The position numbers and the translations under genes were made by a program. A stretch of 64,000 bases of DNA. Origin: JABMPJ01 sp964345005 (GTDB lineage: Bacteria; Verrucomicrobiota; Kiritimatiellia; UBA8416; JABMPJ01). The DNA lies in NCBI GenBank assembly GCA_964345005.1, contig CAYFPQ010000010.1, positions 1 to 64,000 on the forward strand. The letters are read 5' to 3'. Positions 54,154 through 63,732 of the stretch are shown here, piece after piece. Every line of letters begins with the position of its first letter. Position 1 is the first letter of the stretch. The notes under the pieces are model-generated. The model was not told the DNA's origin. It searched no databases and saw only the letters and a list, made by a program, of their open reading frames with translations.

Positions 54154-56109
54154 ATGAAGATAACAAAGAGTGCCTCAGGCTTTGAGATTCAGACAGATGC
54201 ATACAAGGCAGCCTATAATCAGGACACCCCCCTGTTCCTGAACCTTGGATTCAGCAATGGTGTGGGTGCAGATTTATTTATCCCCTCAGGGTGCGATCGG
54301 GATGAGCTGATCGATGAGGTTATTGCTTTGAATGCGCCGGAGATCAGCGAAACTCCTGAGGGTGCAACTGTCGTCTTCGAAGGCAAGACAACACTGTGGG
54401 GGAAAGTCGATTATATCTTTGAATGCCGGGAAGACAAAGTGCTTTATCACTTTAAGGTGTATGGAGCCGGCCGGCTTGATGAGGTCTGCTTTTTTGGCGG
54501 ATTCGAGGCGGACAATCCCAACATCAAGGGAAAAGCAAAGCCGCTGTTCTGCGGCCCGGGCAGGCATATTTCTCATCACCGGCCCCCTGAATTTTTTATG
54601 ACCGCCTCCCGCCCCGGGTTTGATGTTGTCTTTTCATCGGCGGTGACGTCCACGGATGACCGCACGCTGATGTACTACGAAGACAGCCGCATCGGCGGCA
54701 CCGGCGACCGCAACCATCATGGCGGTGACTGGCTGGCCACGCCGCCTCCGTTCCTGTACCTGCTGGGCACGCGCTCCAAAAACAGATGGGTATCCGCGGG
54801 CCTGGTCGTAAACAAAGGCGAATATAACTTCAAGTTCTATGAATACAAAGGGGGCGAGAAATTCCGTTTCACCCTGGATTACGATGGCTACACAGAAATA
54901 GCAGAATCATGGGAAAGCCCAAAGATACTCTTTGAGGAATCGGACGACATCTATGCGGGCCTGGAACAATACGTGGACTATTTGCGGCAGAACGGATACG
55001 TGACGAAGAACGATCGCTCCAACATGCCCGACTGGTGGAGAGAGCCCATTTTCGGCGGCTGGGGCGAGCAGATGTATCACTCCAACCACTGGGAGTCGTA
55101 CTGGGGCAAACAATCGTTCGGCTGGTCCGGATCGGGTGCGCACATGTGCACCATGGAAATTTACGACAAGATGCTGGCGACACTGGAGAAAAAGCGCCTC
55201 GATCCCGTGATCCTGATCGTGGACAACCGCTGGTTCAAGGAAGACAACCAGCTGGAAGCGGACGAAACCATATGGCCGGACATGAAAGGCTGGATCAGAA
55301 AGCAACATGAGAAAGGCCGCAAAGTCATTCTCTGGGTTTCGCCCTTCAACTACAGCCGCGAATCGGCCGGCAGCGATGTCCCGATGGCTGAGCATCTGAT
55401 TGGTATTCCGCACAAGGTGCAGCGCCTGGAAATTGATACGGACGTGTTTTACAGCGCGCTGGGTCTTGAAAAACGAAAAGTGAAAAAGCCGTACACGTAT
55501 CAGTACGGCGAGAAGCCTTACCTGATGCAGGTGGACGCATTGAATCCCGATTACGAGGCACGCGTGCGCGAGAAGGTTCATTACCTGTTATCGCCGGACG
55601 GGCTGGATGCCGACGGTTTCGAATTCGACTACACGCATTTCGGAGCCAAGGAGAGAGGGTATGAACCTGTCTCCGGCCGCAAGGACATGATCTGGGGTAC
55701 GGAGACGATCCACCATCTCCTGGGCATCTACTACGACGCTGCCAAAAAAGCAAAACCGGATGCGTTATGTATTACCCACACCTACAACCCCTATTTCGAC
55801 GACGTGACCGACATGCTTCGCCTGCAGGACATCTACACGGACGAGGCGGATATTGTCGACCTGATGACACACCGGGGCAGATTGGCATCAATCAGCTGTC
55901 CGGGCTGCGCGATTCACACCGACCAGCATCCCATGCCGTCCCTGGCCGCCTGGCGCGCTTACGCCAAGGCTCAGCCCTCGATCGGCAATCCCTGCCTCTA
56001 TTACGTGACGGGCATAGAAACGACGTATGAGGAATTCACGGAAGATGACTACCAGTTGTTGAGAGATACATGGAAGGCGTACCGTGAATCGTTGGTACCT
56101 AACAAATAA
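54154..56109 (+). CDS. GH31/clan GH-D-like TIM-barrel alpha-glycosidase
   Basis: A 651-residue protein: N-terminal beta-sandwich (residues 1-290) and a TIM barrel starting around WWREPIFGGWGEQMY. Barrel strands include PVILIVDNRWFKED, KVILWVSPFNYSRE and DADGFEFDYTHFG, where the last carries the likely nucleophile aspartate (FDYT). The layout is that of GH31 and related families cleaving alpha-glucosides, alpha-galactosides or sulfoquinovosides; the exact family is uncertain. The gene follows Nif3 after 69 bases, with no strong ribosome site. Confidence 0.65.
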   Translation: MKITKSASGFEIQTDAYKAAYNQDTPLFLNLGFSNGVGADLFIPSGCDRDELIDEVIALNAPEISETPEGATVVFEGKTTLWGKVDYIFECREDKVLYHFKVYGAGRLDEVCFFGGFEADNPNIKGKAKPLFCGPGRHISHHRPPEFFMTASRPGFDVVFSSAVTSTDDRTLMYYEDSRIGGTGDRNHHGGDWLATPPPFLYLLGTRSKNRWVSAGLVVNKGEYNFKFYEYKGGEKFRFTLDYDGYTEIAESWESPKILFEESDDIYAGLEQYVDYLRQNGYVTKNDRSNMPDWWREPIFGGWGEQMYHSNHWESYWGKQSFGWSGSGAHMCTMEIYDKMLATLEKKRLDPVILIVDNRWFKEDNQLEADETIWPDMKGWIRKQHEKGRKVILWVSPFNYSRESAGSDVPMAEHLIGIPHKVQRLEIDTDVFYSALGLEKRKVKKPYTYQYGEKPYLMQVDALNPDYEARVREKVHYLLSPDGLDADGFEFDYTHFGAKERGYEPVSGRKDMIWGTETIHHLLGIYYDAAKKAKPDALCITHTYNPYFDDVTDMLRLQDIYTDEADIVDLMTHRGRLASISCPGCAIHTDQHPMPSLAAWRAYAKAQPSIGNPCLYYVTGIETTYEEFTEDDYQLLRDTWKAYRESLVPNK

Positions 56110-56145
56110 TAGTGTGACTGAGAAAATCAAACCCAGGAGCTTCCA

Positions 56146-57486
56146 ATGCCGAAAATCACATTTCTAGGCGCGGGCAGCACCATTTTTGCAAAGAACGTTC
56201 TGGGGGACTGCCTTCTGACCTCATCCCTACGAGAGGCACATATTGCACTCTACGACATTGACGGCAAGCGGCTGCGGCAGTCCAAAACGATCCTGGACAA
56301 CCTGAACCGGAACATTAATAAAGAGCGTGCCCGCATTACAGCGCATTGCGGCGAACGCAGCCGAAAAACGGCACTACGCGACGCGGACTACGTCATTAAT
56401 GCCGTACAGATTGGTCCGTACGATCCGTCAACCCTGACGGACTACGAGATTCCAAAGAAGTACGGCTTGAGTCAGACGATTGCCGACACGCTTGGCATCG
56501 GCGGGATCTCGCGAGCCCTGCGTACCCTTCCGGTTATGCTGGACTTTGCACGCGATATGGAAGCCGTTTGCCCGAATGCCTGGCTGCTGAACTATACCAA
56601 TCCCATGTCCATACTAACAGGCGGCATGTTGCGTCTCTCGTCCGTTAAGACCGTTGGGCTCTGCCACTCGGTACAGGTATGCGCGAATGCGCTCCTGACA
56701 AGTCTTGGCGTCCCCTACAACCCAAAGCGCCTACACTGGAAGATCGCCGGCATTAACCACATGGCGTGGCTGCTTGAACTCACTGAAGAGGGCAAAGACC
56801 TGTATCCACTTGTCAAGAAGCGTGCCGCTCAACGTCTTCGCAAGGAACTGCGGGACCCCAACGCAGAGAAAAACGACCTGGTGCGCTTGGAAATGATGAT
56901 GCGATTCGGCCACTACGTTACGGAATCGTCCAAACACAATGCCGAATATGCCCCCTACTGGATACGGCGAGACCGCCCCGATTTGGTCGAAGCCTACGGC
57001 ATTGTGCTCGACGACCACCAGGGACGTCGCCAAAAACAGCAGGCCACTTGGGAGGAACTCGGTAAAAAGCTTCTGAATAATCCCAACCCCAAGCACAAAC
57101 GAAGCCATGAGTACGCCGCCGGCATCATGGCGGCCATGGAAACCGACGTACCTGCCCGCATTCACGGCAACGTGCTGAATGCGGGCTTCATTCCGAATCT
57201 GCCGGCCAAAGCAATCGTTGAAGTTCCCTGCCTCGTCGATCGCAATGGCATAAACGGCTGCCACGTCGGGGAATTACCCGAACAATGTGCCGCACTCAAC
57301 CGCACCAACATTAACGTGCACCTGCTGACCATCGAAGCGCTGGCCACCGGTCGCCGGGATCACATCTATCACGCTGCCATGCTCGATCCGCACACGGCGG
57401 CCGAACTGACTATCGATGAGATCCGAAAGCTTTGCGATGATCTGATCGACGCACACGGCAATATGATACCGAATTTCAAGCAATAG
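56146..57486 (+). CDS. GH4-family NAD-dependent glycosidase
   Basis: A 446-residue GH4 enzyme. The Rossmann start ITFLGAGSTIFAKNVLGDCL, then YDIDGKRL, NAVQIG and NYTNPMSILT are family hallmarks. The catalytic metal cysteine is in VGLCHSVQVC and the histidine in GINHMAWLLEL. GH4 enzymes cleave alpha- or beta-glycosides by transient oxidation at C3 using NAD and Mn. The sequence is closest in pattern to MelA-type alpha-galactosidases. AGGAG ribosome site. It acts inside the cell on imported disaccharides. Confidence 0.9.
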   Translation: MPKITFLGAGSTIFAKNVLGDCLLTSSLREAHIALYDIDGKRLRQSKTILDNLNRNINKERARITAHCGERSRKTALRDADYVINAVQIGPYDPSTLTDYEIPKKYGLSQTIADTLGIGGISRALRTLPVMLDFARDMEAVCPNAWLLNYTNPMSILTGGMLRLSSVKTVGLCHSVQVCANALLTSLGVPYNPKRLHWKIAGINHMAWLLELTEEGKDLYPLVKKRAAQRLRKELRDPNAEKNDLVRLEMMMRFGHYVTESSKHNAEYAPYWIRRDRPDLVEAYGIVLDDHQGRRQKQQATWEELGKKLLNNPNPKHKRSHEYAAGIMAAMETDVPARIHGNVLNAGFIPNLPAKAIVEVPCLVDRNGINGCHVGELPEQCAALNRTNINVHLLTIEALATGRRDHIYHAAMLDPHTAAELTIDEIRKLCDDLIDAHGNMIPNFKQ

Positions 57487-57497
57487 ACGGCACTGCC

Positions 57498-58466
57498 ATG
57501 AATACGACAACCAAGGTTAGAAAAGGGTCCGTGGCGCTGATCGCTTTCGGCGGCAACGCGTTTACCGCGGACCAAAGCTATACGATTGCGGACGAGCGAC
57601 AGGCCGCCAACCGGATGTGTGAAAGACTGCTCGCCGTGATCGAAAGCGGGTACGATCTGGTCATCACGCACGGCAACGGCCCCCAGGTGGGCAACCTGCT
57701 TATACAGCGAGACATGACCCGACAAGTTGTGCCTGCGATGCCGCTTGATGTGCTCGTTGCCCAGACCGAAGGGTCGTTGGGCTACATCCTGCAGGAGGAA
57801 ATTCTCAACCTGCTCCGGGAGCATCGTACCGGCAAATATGTGGTTACCATGATCACCCAGGTACTGGTGAACAGCGATGATCCGGCCTTTGGGAACCCCA
57901 CCAAACCCGTCGGCCCGTTCTATTCGAAAGAAGACGCCGAACGCATCCAAGCGGAGAATCCGGACTGGGTCATGATCGAAGACGCCGGGCGCGGCTACCG
58001 GCGTGTCGTGCCCAGCCCCATTCCCAAGCGCGTTTTACAAAGCGACATGATTCGGTCGCTGGTTTATGGCGGAAACGTCATCATCGCCGGCGGCGGAGGC
58101 GGCATCCCGATCGTGAAGAACGCAAACGGCAAGTATGCCGGCGTCGAGGCCGTGGTCGACAAGGACCTGACCAGCGCCATGCTGGCCAACGATGTCAAAG
58201 CGGATATTCTCGTTCTGCTGACCGGTGTGGACAAAGTGTATTTGCATTTTGGCTCCGCAGAACAAACCGGCTTGAGTCATCTGACGTACAGCCAGGCCAA
58301 ACAGTATTTGCGGGACGGACATTTTCCAGAAGGCAGCATGGGCCCGAAAATTACAGCGGCTCTGGACTACCTGGAAAACGGGGGAAGAAAAGTGATAATC
58401 ACCAACGCGGAACATCTGGACGCCGCGCTGGACGGAACAAACGGAACCCACATGGTGTGGTCATAG
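57498..58466 (+). CDS. arcC: Carbamate kinase
   Basis: A 322-residue carbamate kinase with intact family motifs: VALIAFGGNAF, VITHGNGPQVGNLLIQRDMT, KPVGPFYSKEDAE, RRVVPSPIPKRVLQ, IIAGGGGGIPIV and GVEAVVDKDLTSAMLA. It converts carbamoyl phosphate and ADP to ATP and carbamate (or the reverse). It usually accompanies arginine deiminase, agmatine, allantoin or creatinine catabolism. Here it lies between a GH4 glycosidase and an SGNH esterase, with a nitrilase-family amidase in the divergent operon, which suggests handling of carbamoyl or ureido nitrogen from the substrate. That link is inference. Confidence 0.9.
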   Translation: MNTTTKVRKGSVALIAFGGNAFTADQSYTIADERQAANRMCERLLAVIESGYDLVITHGNGPQVGNLLIQRDMTRQVVPAMPLDVLVAQTEGSLGYILQEEILNLLREHRTGKYVVTMITQVLVNSDDPAFGNPTKPVGPFYSKEDAERIQAENPDWVMIEDAGRGYRRVVPSPIPKRVLQSDMIRSLVYGGNVIIAGGGGGIPIVKNANGKYAGVEAVVDKDLTSAMLANDVKADILVLLTGVDKVYLHFGSAEQTGLSHLTYSQAKQYLRDGHFPEGSMGPKITAALDYLENGGRKVIITNAEHLDAALDGTNGTHMVWS

Positions 58467-58480
58467 GAGGAGACACAGTT

Positions 58481-59692
58481 ATGCTGAAGGATGTTGACCA
58501 ACTGCTGCGATTGGCGGCCTATACCCAGCCGCAGATGGACATTCTGTTTGATAAAGACCGCATGTATTTTTCATGCCTAGATCCCGTCCTGGGTTATCTT
58601 CCGGGAGGCGGCATAGGCGCCAACGACGGTATCGATGACTGCTCCAATGAATATACACTTGAGCCGGGGGATAATCGGGCGCGCAAGACCATCCATTATG
58701 CGGACCGTCCCTGTCGGATCAATACCTACGGTGACAGCTATACCCTGTGCGCCCAGGCCGGCGACGCCGAAACCTGGCAGGAAGTTCTGGCCGCCAATTT
58801 CCGTGAACCCATGCGCAACTTCGGCGTGGGCGGCTATGGTGTCTATCAGGCCTATCGCCGCGCCATGCGGGTGGAGGCCCAGGAGGATCAGTCAGCGGAA
58901 TACATGATTCTCAACATCTGGGATGACGATCATCTGCGCAGCATCGATGCCGCCCGCTGGAACCGGGTGGCCTGGATTATACGGGATATCCCGCGGGACG
59001 GGCCGGGCGCCTATGGCATACATGGTTTCCCCTGGGCGCATGTCCGCTACAATGTTGACAAGGGCACCTTTGACGAACTGCCGAGTCTATGCCAGACACC
59101 TGAAGAGCTTCAGGCCCTGGTTGGCCAGGCTTATTGTGATGCATTCAAGGATGACCTGGTCGTTCACCTCTTCGCCATGCGGGTCGGCGGTGACATACCA
59201 GCAGAATCGATCGCCAGGCTCGAAACCCTTGCGGAAGCCTTGGGGCTGCAGGTTGACCTGCGTGGCGATCGGGAATCCTGCATGCAGAACGCGGCGCGAT
59301 TGCATGATGCCTACGGTATCAAAGCCTCACAGTTCATCGTTGATAAATGGCGGGCCTGGGCCCGTGAACGCAACAAGAAACTGATGGTGCTGCTCAGCTA
59401 CGATGTCCCCACGGTGATCCGTTATTTGGAAAGCGGGGAACGTTTTGATGAAGACATGGTCACGTTTCTTGAGAAGAACGACTTTGCGTACATGGACTGC
59501 CTGAAGATTGCGGCAGAGGACTTCAAGGTCTACAATATCTCCGCCAAGGAATACGTTGACCGGCTGTATGTTCCCCGGAAATCGGAGCACGTGTTCGGAC
59601 ATTACAGTTGTATCGGTTATCATTGGTTCGCGCATGCCGTACGGCGCGGCATCGTCGAATGGCTCGACCCGAAACCTCCAGCCTATCAGTAA
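58481..59692 (+). CDS. SGNH/GDSL-type hydrolase
   Basis: A 403-residue esterase of the SGNH type from the ATG at 58481 (AGGAGG ten bases upstream). Block I is NTYGDSYTLC, block II glycine NFGVGGYGVYQ, block III asparagine in MILNIWDDDH, and block V DxxH-like GHYSCIGYHWFA with the catalytic histidine. Long inserts separate them. No signal peptide. It probably removes acetyl, carbamoyl or similar esters from the sugar. Follows the carbamate kinase gene by 14 bases. Confidence 0.75.
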   Translation: MLKDVDQLLRLAAYTQPQMDILFDKDRMYFSCLDPVLGYLPGGGIGANDGIDDCSNEYTLEPGDNRARKTIHYADRPCRINTYGDSYTLCAQAGDAETWQEVLAANFREPMRNFGVGGYGVYQAYRRAMRVEAQEDQSAEYMILNIWDDDHLRSIDAARWNRVAWIIRDIPRDGPGAYGIHGFPWAHVRYNVDKGTFDELPSLCQTPEELQALVGQAYCDAFKDDLVVHLFAMRVGGDIPAESIARLETLAEALGLQVDLRGDRESCMQNAARLHDAYGIKASQFIVDKWRAWARERNKKLMVLLSYDVPTVIRYLESGERFDEDMVTFLEKNDFAYMDCLKIAAEDFKVYNISAKEYVDRLYVPRKSEHVFGHYSCIGYHWFAHAVRRGIVEWLDPKPPAYQ

Positions 59693-59738
59693 GGTCTGGA
59701 GAAAGTATTAGAAGTTCTTTGGTGTGACTTTAATTTGT

Positions 59739-59817
59739 GGCTCGGCACAGCCTCGCCCTCCACGTTGTTGGCAAGGCGGCGAACTTCTTATTTTGGAGGG
59801 CGAAGCTGTGCTGAGCC
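59739..59817. repeat. REP-like palindromic element
   Basis: Two 24-base arms, GGCTCGGCACAGC... (59739-59762) and its inverse TGGAGGGCGAAGC... (59794-59817), match with two mismatches around a 31-base loop. The right arm reads like a repeat family of the type GGAGGGCG(A)AGCT..GCCGAGCC. A smaller inverted pair AGAAGTTC (59710-59717) and GAACTTCT (59781-59788) interleaves with it. Lies between the SGNH and Gfo/Idh genes and may attenuate transcription between them. Confidence 0.7.
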
Positions 59818-59868
59818 GTTACAGGGACATCAATGGCTAGGTATCGAGGATAATCAGGAGACAAAACA

Positions 59869-61050
59869 ATGCTACGAATAGGTGTTATCGGCCATGGCGA
59901 GCGCGTCAGCGCTGTCATCAAGGACCACTTCCGCGAACATGATCCGGACCTGCGGGTGGTCGGCATCGTGGACCCGAACGAGCAGGCCGCTCGGGAACGG
60001 CTGGCGGAATGCGACCGTAAAGACGCGGAGTTCTATCCGACCCTTAAGGAAATGGCAGACAAAGCGAAGCTGGACGCCATCGTAATCGGCACCCTCTGCG
60101 ATCTCCACACCCAGAATGCCATTGAAGCGTCACAATACGGCCTGCCGATTTTCCTCGAGAAGCCGGTATCCGTGAACATGGAACAGGCTGTGGCGCTTGA
60201 ACGTGCCTTCGAGAATTCGCCCTGCGAGGTGGTCGTCAGCTTTCCGATGCGCGTCGCGCCGCTGTGCGCGCTCGCCAAGGAGTATATGGACCGTGGCGCC
60301 GTTGGCGAGCCCCAGCACGTGATGGCCTCGAACTACGTTTCCTACGGCACCACGTCTTACTTCGATTGCCCGTCACGAGACTATAAACATACGCAGGGAA
60401 TGTTCCTGCAGAAAGCCACGCATGACCTCGACTACCTGATGTACCTGGTCGACAGCCCGATTGTGCGTGTGGCCGCCATGGCCGGCCGCGGGCGCATCTT
60501 CGGCGGCGACAAACCGGCCGGACTCTGGTGTTCAGAGTGCGACGAACAGGACCGCTGCCTCGAAAGCCCGCAGAACCGTAAGAAAAACTGGTCCGTAGGC
60601 GCCGGCAGGCTGGGTGACCACCGCTGCCTGTTCAGCCCGGACATGGGAACACCGGAAACCGGGATGAACGAAGAGTCGTCAAGCGCCCTGCTCGAATTCG
60701 CATGCGGCGCTCAGGGCGTCTATACACAGGTATTCTTTACGCGGCGCATGGGGATGCGCGGCGCCACCATCAGCGGCTACCACGGCACCCTCACCCTCGA
60801 CTACCATACCAACAAACTCCATCACATACGGCATCATCAGCCGTATAAAGAAGCGTTGGACGTTGAATCTTCAATGAGTCATTACGGAGGCGACACCGAG
60901 CTGGGACGCAATTTTGTGGCCGTTGTGAAAGGCAAAGAGAAATCGAAGACCCCGATCGAAACGGGACTGCGCAGCGTCTACGCCTGCCTCGCCGCCAAGC
61001 AATCCGCCAACACCGGACAGTTCGTGAACGTACGTCAGCTGGGCAAGTAA
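59869..61050 (+). CDS. Gfo/Idh/MocA-family oxidoreductase with cysteine insert
   Basis: A 393-residue NAD(P)-dependent dehydrogenase. The Rossmann start is IGVIGHGERVSAVIKDH, and the catalytic EKP motif is PIFLEKPVSVNMEQAV. A cysteine-bearing insert GLWCSECDEQDRCLESP, found in many family members of this size and perhaps metal-binding, follows HDLDYLMYLVDSP. Ribosome site AGGAGA. Likely last gene of the plus-strand run; the REP-like element before it may uncouple it. Probably oxidises a freed monosaccharide. Confidence 0.85.
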   Translation: MLRIGVIGHGERVSAVIKDHFREHDPDLRVVGIVDPNEQAARERLAECDRKDAEFYPTLKEMADKAKLDAIVIGTLCDLHTQNAIEASQYGLPIFLEKPVSVNMEQAVALERAFENSPCEVVVSFPMRVAPLCALAKEYMDRGAVGEPQHVMASNYVSYGTTSYFDCPSRDYKHTQGMFLQKATHDLDYLMYLVDSPIVRVAAMAGRGRIFGGDKPAGLWCSECDEQDRCLESPQNRKKNWSVGAGRLGDHRCLFSPDMGTPETGMNEESSSALLEFACGAQGVYTQVFFTRRMGMRGATISGYHGTLTLDYHTNKLHHIRHHQPYKEALDVESSMSHYGGDTELGRNFVAVVKGKEKSKTPIETGLRSVYACLAAKQSANTGQFVNVRQLGK

Positions 61051-61075
61051 AAGGCTAAGCGCAAACGCTCCGACA

Positions 61076-62254
61076 TCACTCCTTCGGCGCTTCGCCTTCC
61101 TTACGCCTTTCATTCGGCCGGAAGTCAGGCACATCAAAACACTGGTTATCTTCCTCGACCGATCGCGCAGCCAGAATCGGCGGCGCGGCCGTATCCGCCG
61201 CTTTATACACGTCCATAGGCGGCGGGGTATCGTTGTTGATACATTCCACAAAGTTGGCCATGGGATAATAGTCGTTCCCACCGTGACCGCTGGCCATGGC
61301 CTCGCGTGACGTGTAATCCGGGTTGAATTCCCATTTCATGTCGGCATGTTCCTTCATGAAGGGACCCGGCTTAAAAAGCTTCATCGACTCTCCTGTATAA
61401 CGGTTGGTTTCCACGGAACCCTCTGTTCCCATCAAGTGATACCAGTGCGTACAGCCGTGCGGAACCGGGGTAATGGTGAAGCCTGCTGCTAACCTGAGAA
61501 CCGTATCGTTGGCGGTATGCATCAGGGCGACCTCAATGTCCGAAGTCGGGAACCAGTCGTACTTGTAGCTCTTGCAACGTGTGCCCATACAGGTCACTTT
61601 CACCACGCGGTCCTCCAGGATGCTCAATATGGGACTCAGTTCATGGGGAAGATAGAGAATGGGATGCGACATACGCCAGGCTCGACTCTTTATCGCATTG
61701 GGGTTGTCTTTGGCCTCTTCGAGTGTCAAACGCTTGCCGGTTTTGGAATCATTCCAATAGCGTTCCCTCGTCCGCCCATGCAGGTACTGCCCTTCCACAA
61801 AAATGATCTTGCCAAGCTCGCCTTCCGCGACCATCTGTTTCCAGGCCTGAATATACGGTGCAAAGCGCATCTGTTCGGCCATCTGGAATTTCAAACCGCT
61901 TTTCTCCACGGCCAGAACAACGCGCCAACAATCCTCAATCGTGTAGCACAACGGCACCTCGCACATCACATGTTTGCCAGCTTCAAGGACTTCACACACC
62001 AAGTCTGCATTATGCTCCGGGGCCACCCCGATAAAGACCGCGTCGATATTGGCCTCTTTCAGCATCTTGCGGTGATCCGTGTAGCAGGTCACAGCTTCTT
62101 TATCCTGCACGCGCTCCTCATAGGCTTGCTGAACAAGTGGCTCTATCCGGTCACATATGGCAGTGACGCGACACCCCGACACCCGCTGGTGAATACCAAT
62201 CATGCTCTGCGCGCGCGGTCCGGTACCTATGTATCCCATTCGAACGTCTTTCAT
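61076..62254 (-). CDS. Gfo/Idh/MocA-family oxidoreductase
   Basis: A 392-residue dehydrogenase with GYIGTGPRAQSMIGIHQRVS at the nucleotide site and AGKHVMCEVPLCYTIED in the place of the EKP motif. The catalytic lysine position is Val-Pro (EVP), so the chemistry may differ or the enzyme may use another base. The C-terminal part (HGGNDYYPMANFVECINNDT) is typical of the family in Planctomycetes and Lentisphaerota. Convergent with the previous gene (25 bases apart) and 30 bases after the URO-D-like gene on the same strand. Confidence 0.8.
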   Translation of the reverse strand: MKDVRMGYIGTGPRAQSMIGIHQRVSGCRVTAICDRIEPLVQQAYEERVQDKEAVTCYTDHRKMLKEANIDAVFIGVAPEHNADLVCEVLEAGKHVMCEVPLCYTIEDCWRVVLAVEKSGLKFQMAEQMRFAPYIQAWKQMVAEGELGKIIFVEGQYLHGRTRERYWNDSKTGKRLTLEEAKDNPNAIKSRAWRMSHPILYLPHELSPILSILEDRVVKVTCMGTRCKSYKYDWFPTSDIEVALMHTANDTVLRLAAGFTITPVPHGCTHWYHLMGTEGSVETNRYTGESMKLFKPGPFMKEHADMKWEFNPDYTSREAMASGHGGNDYYPMANFVECINNDTPPPMDVYKAADTAAPPILAARSVEEDNQCFDVPDFRPNERRKEGEAPKE

Positions 62255-62284
62255 TATGGCCTGGCCTTTCTGCCTCTTGGATGT

Positions 62285-63481
62285 TCAGTAGACATTTCCT
62301 AATTCCAGAGCTGCCTCGAAAAACACGTGGAGGTTCTTGTACGCAGTAGTGTCTTCCGGACTACCTTTGTAGCGCTGCTCTTCAGAACCAAAAGCAGCCC
62401 CTTCAAAAAATACGCCGCCGGCGGGCATAAGGATAAAGCCGCCTCTGGTCGCAAGGCTATCGATGGCATACCGAACGGCTTCGCGCACCTCGTCAGGAGT
62501 CCCCCGCGCAATGGTCATGAGCGCATTAATACCACCCCAGAATGACAGCTTATCGCCAAGAGCGGCTTTCATTTTCTTCAGATCCACAGGAGCACAGCCG
62601 GGAGGAGTCGGATCAATACAATAGAAAGCGTCAACATCCATGCTACCCAGTGAATCCACCAACGCCTCCACGTTGGTACTGGGGGTACTTAGCAGAAACT
62701 TCTTTCCATGCTCATGAATTCTATCGGCAATCGCCCGATTCCTGCCGGCAAACAACTTTTCAAACAGCTCTGGTGACCAGAAATCCAGGCCTTGGTACAT
62801 TCCGGGGTGATAGATGATGTCCGGGCCAAATCCGGAAGCGTAATCCACCCACTTAAGCTCCCATTCCAGATAGAGATCCAGAATACCTTCAACTAGCGGA
62901 TCGTTGTCCATGGCACGCGTGACAAGATTCACCGTGCCAACATTCTTCATTGCGAACCCACTGTAGCTGGGAAGTACAACTCCCGTCGGGAACCCTTCCG
63001 CTTCCCCGAATTCGACCGTACGACGGGCATCAGCGTCGAAATCAGACGTATCGCTGTTTTCCGGATCAGGCAGGAGAAAGCGTAATCGTTCAAGATCATC
63101 GACGTCCTTGATCAGATATTCGCGGGTACGGGGCATCAGGTGATCGGCACCGAGAAATAACCGTGGAGGGTCATAGTCACCCGTTGTCTGTACATGTGTT
63201 GTCAGCGTGCCTGCCGGGGTATGATATTTAGAGATCATCATGGGGTGTGGGCTATCCCCCGATGCTTCCCGTGAAATTTCCTCCCGAACCTCCTCCCCAT
63301 ATTGCCACGCATGAAAACGCGTCCACAGCAGGTCATCCACCCCCATCTCTCTCAGCACACAGGCACGCTCAAAACCATCGCTCCAAAGATGGTTGAGCGG
63401 CTCCACCCCCCTCGCATTAACCGGGACTCGGTCCGGTTCCTGCAAGCTAAGCGTCGCCATAATCCGTTCTCTTGCGTTCAT
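62285..63481 (-). CDS. URO-D-superfamily protein without HxCG site
   Basis: A 398-residue protein of the uroporphyrinogen decarboxylase superfamily: start NARERIMATLSLQEPDRVPV, TPAGTLTTHVQTTGDY, and barrel end LSFWGGINALMTIARGTPDE, VREAVRYAIDSL, GGFILMPAGG. At the expected zinc position it has FLLSTPSTN rather than HxCG, so it is unlike the corrinoid methyltransferases and unlike the protein at 18841. Function unknown; members of this branch are common near sugar dehydrogenases in PVC bacteria. Ribosome site AGGGAGA. Divergent from the LacI-type gene and probably controlled by it. Confidence 0.75.
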   Translation of the reverse strand: MNARERIMATLSLQEPDRVPVNARGVEPLNHLWSDGFERACVLREMGVDDLLWTRFHAWQYGEEVREEISREASGDSPHPMMISKYHTPAGTLTTHVQTTGDYDPPRLFLGADHLMPRTREYLIKDVDDLERLRFLLPDPENSDTSDFDADARRTVEFGEAEGFPTGVVLPSYSGFAMKNVGTVNLVTRAMDNDPLVEGILDLYLEWELKWVDYASGFGPDIIYHPGMYQGLDFWSPELFEKLFAGRNRAIADRIHEHGKKFLLSTPSTNVEALVDSLGSMDVDAFYCIDPTPPGCAPVDLKKMKAALGDKLSFWGGINALMTIARGTPDEVREAVRYAIDSLATRGGFILMPAGGVFFEGAAFGSEEQRYKGSPEDTTAYKNLHVFFEAALELGNVY

Positions 63482-63732
63482 TGAATCTCCCTATGCATCT
63501 TTTCAATGCTCTCCGCGTATGTCTACCAAAAGAGGACGATGCCTCGCCATACAATACGCCAACCACTGTGCACTCCTTCGCTACCATATGTCAACATATC
63601 ACTTATTATGACCGTTCTCAGCATGGAATTGGCACCATGGAACTTGTGGCTTCCGGCGAGGAGTCGTTCTGCCTTCCTCGGCCTCCAATGAACCTCGTGG
63701 TCGGTGGACCGGACAGCATCCGATTTCATTGT

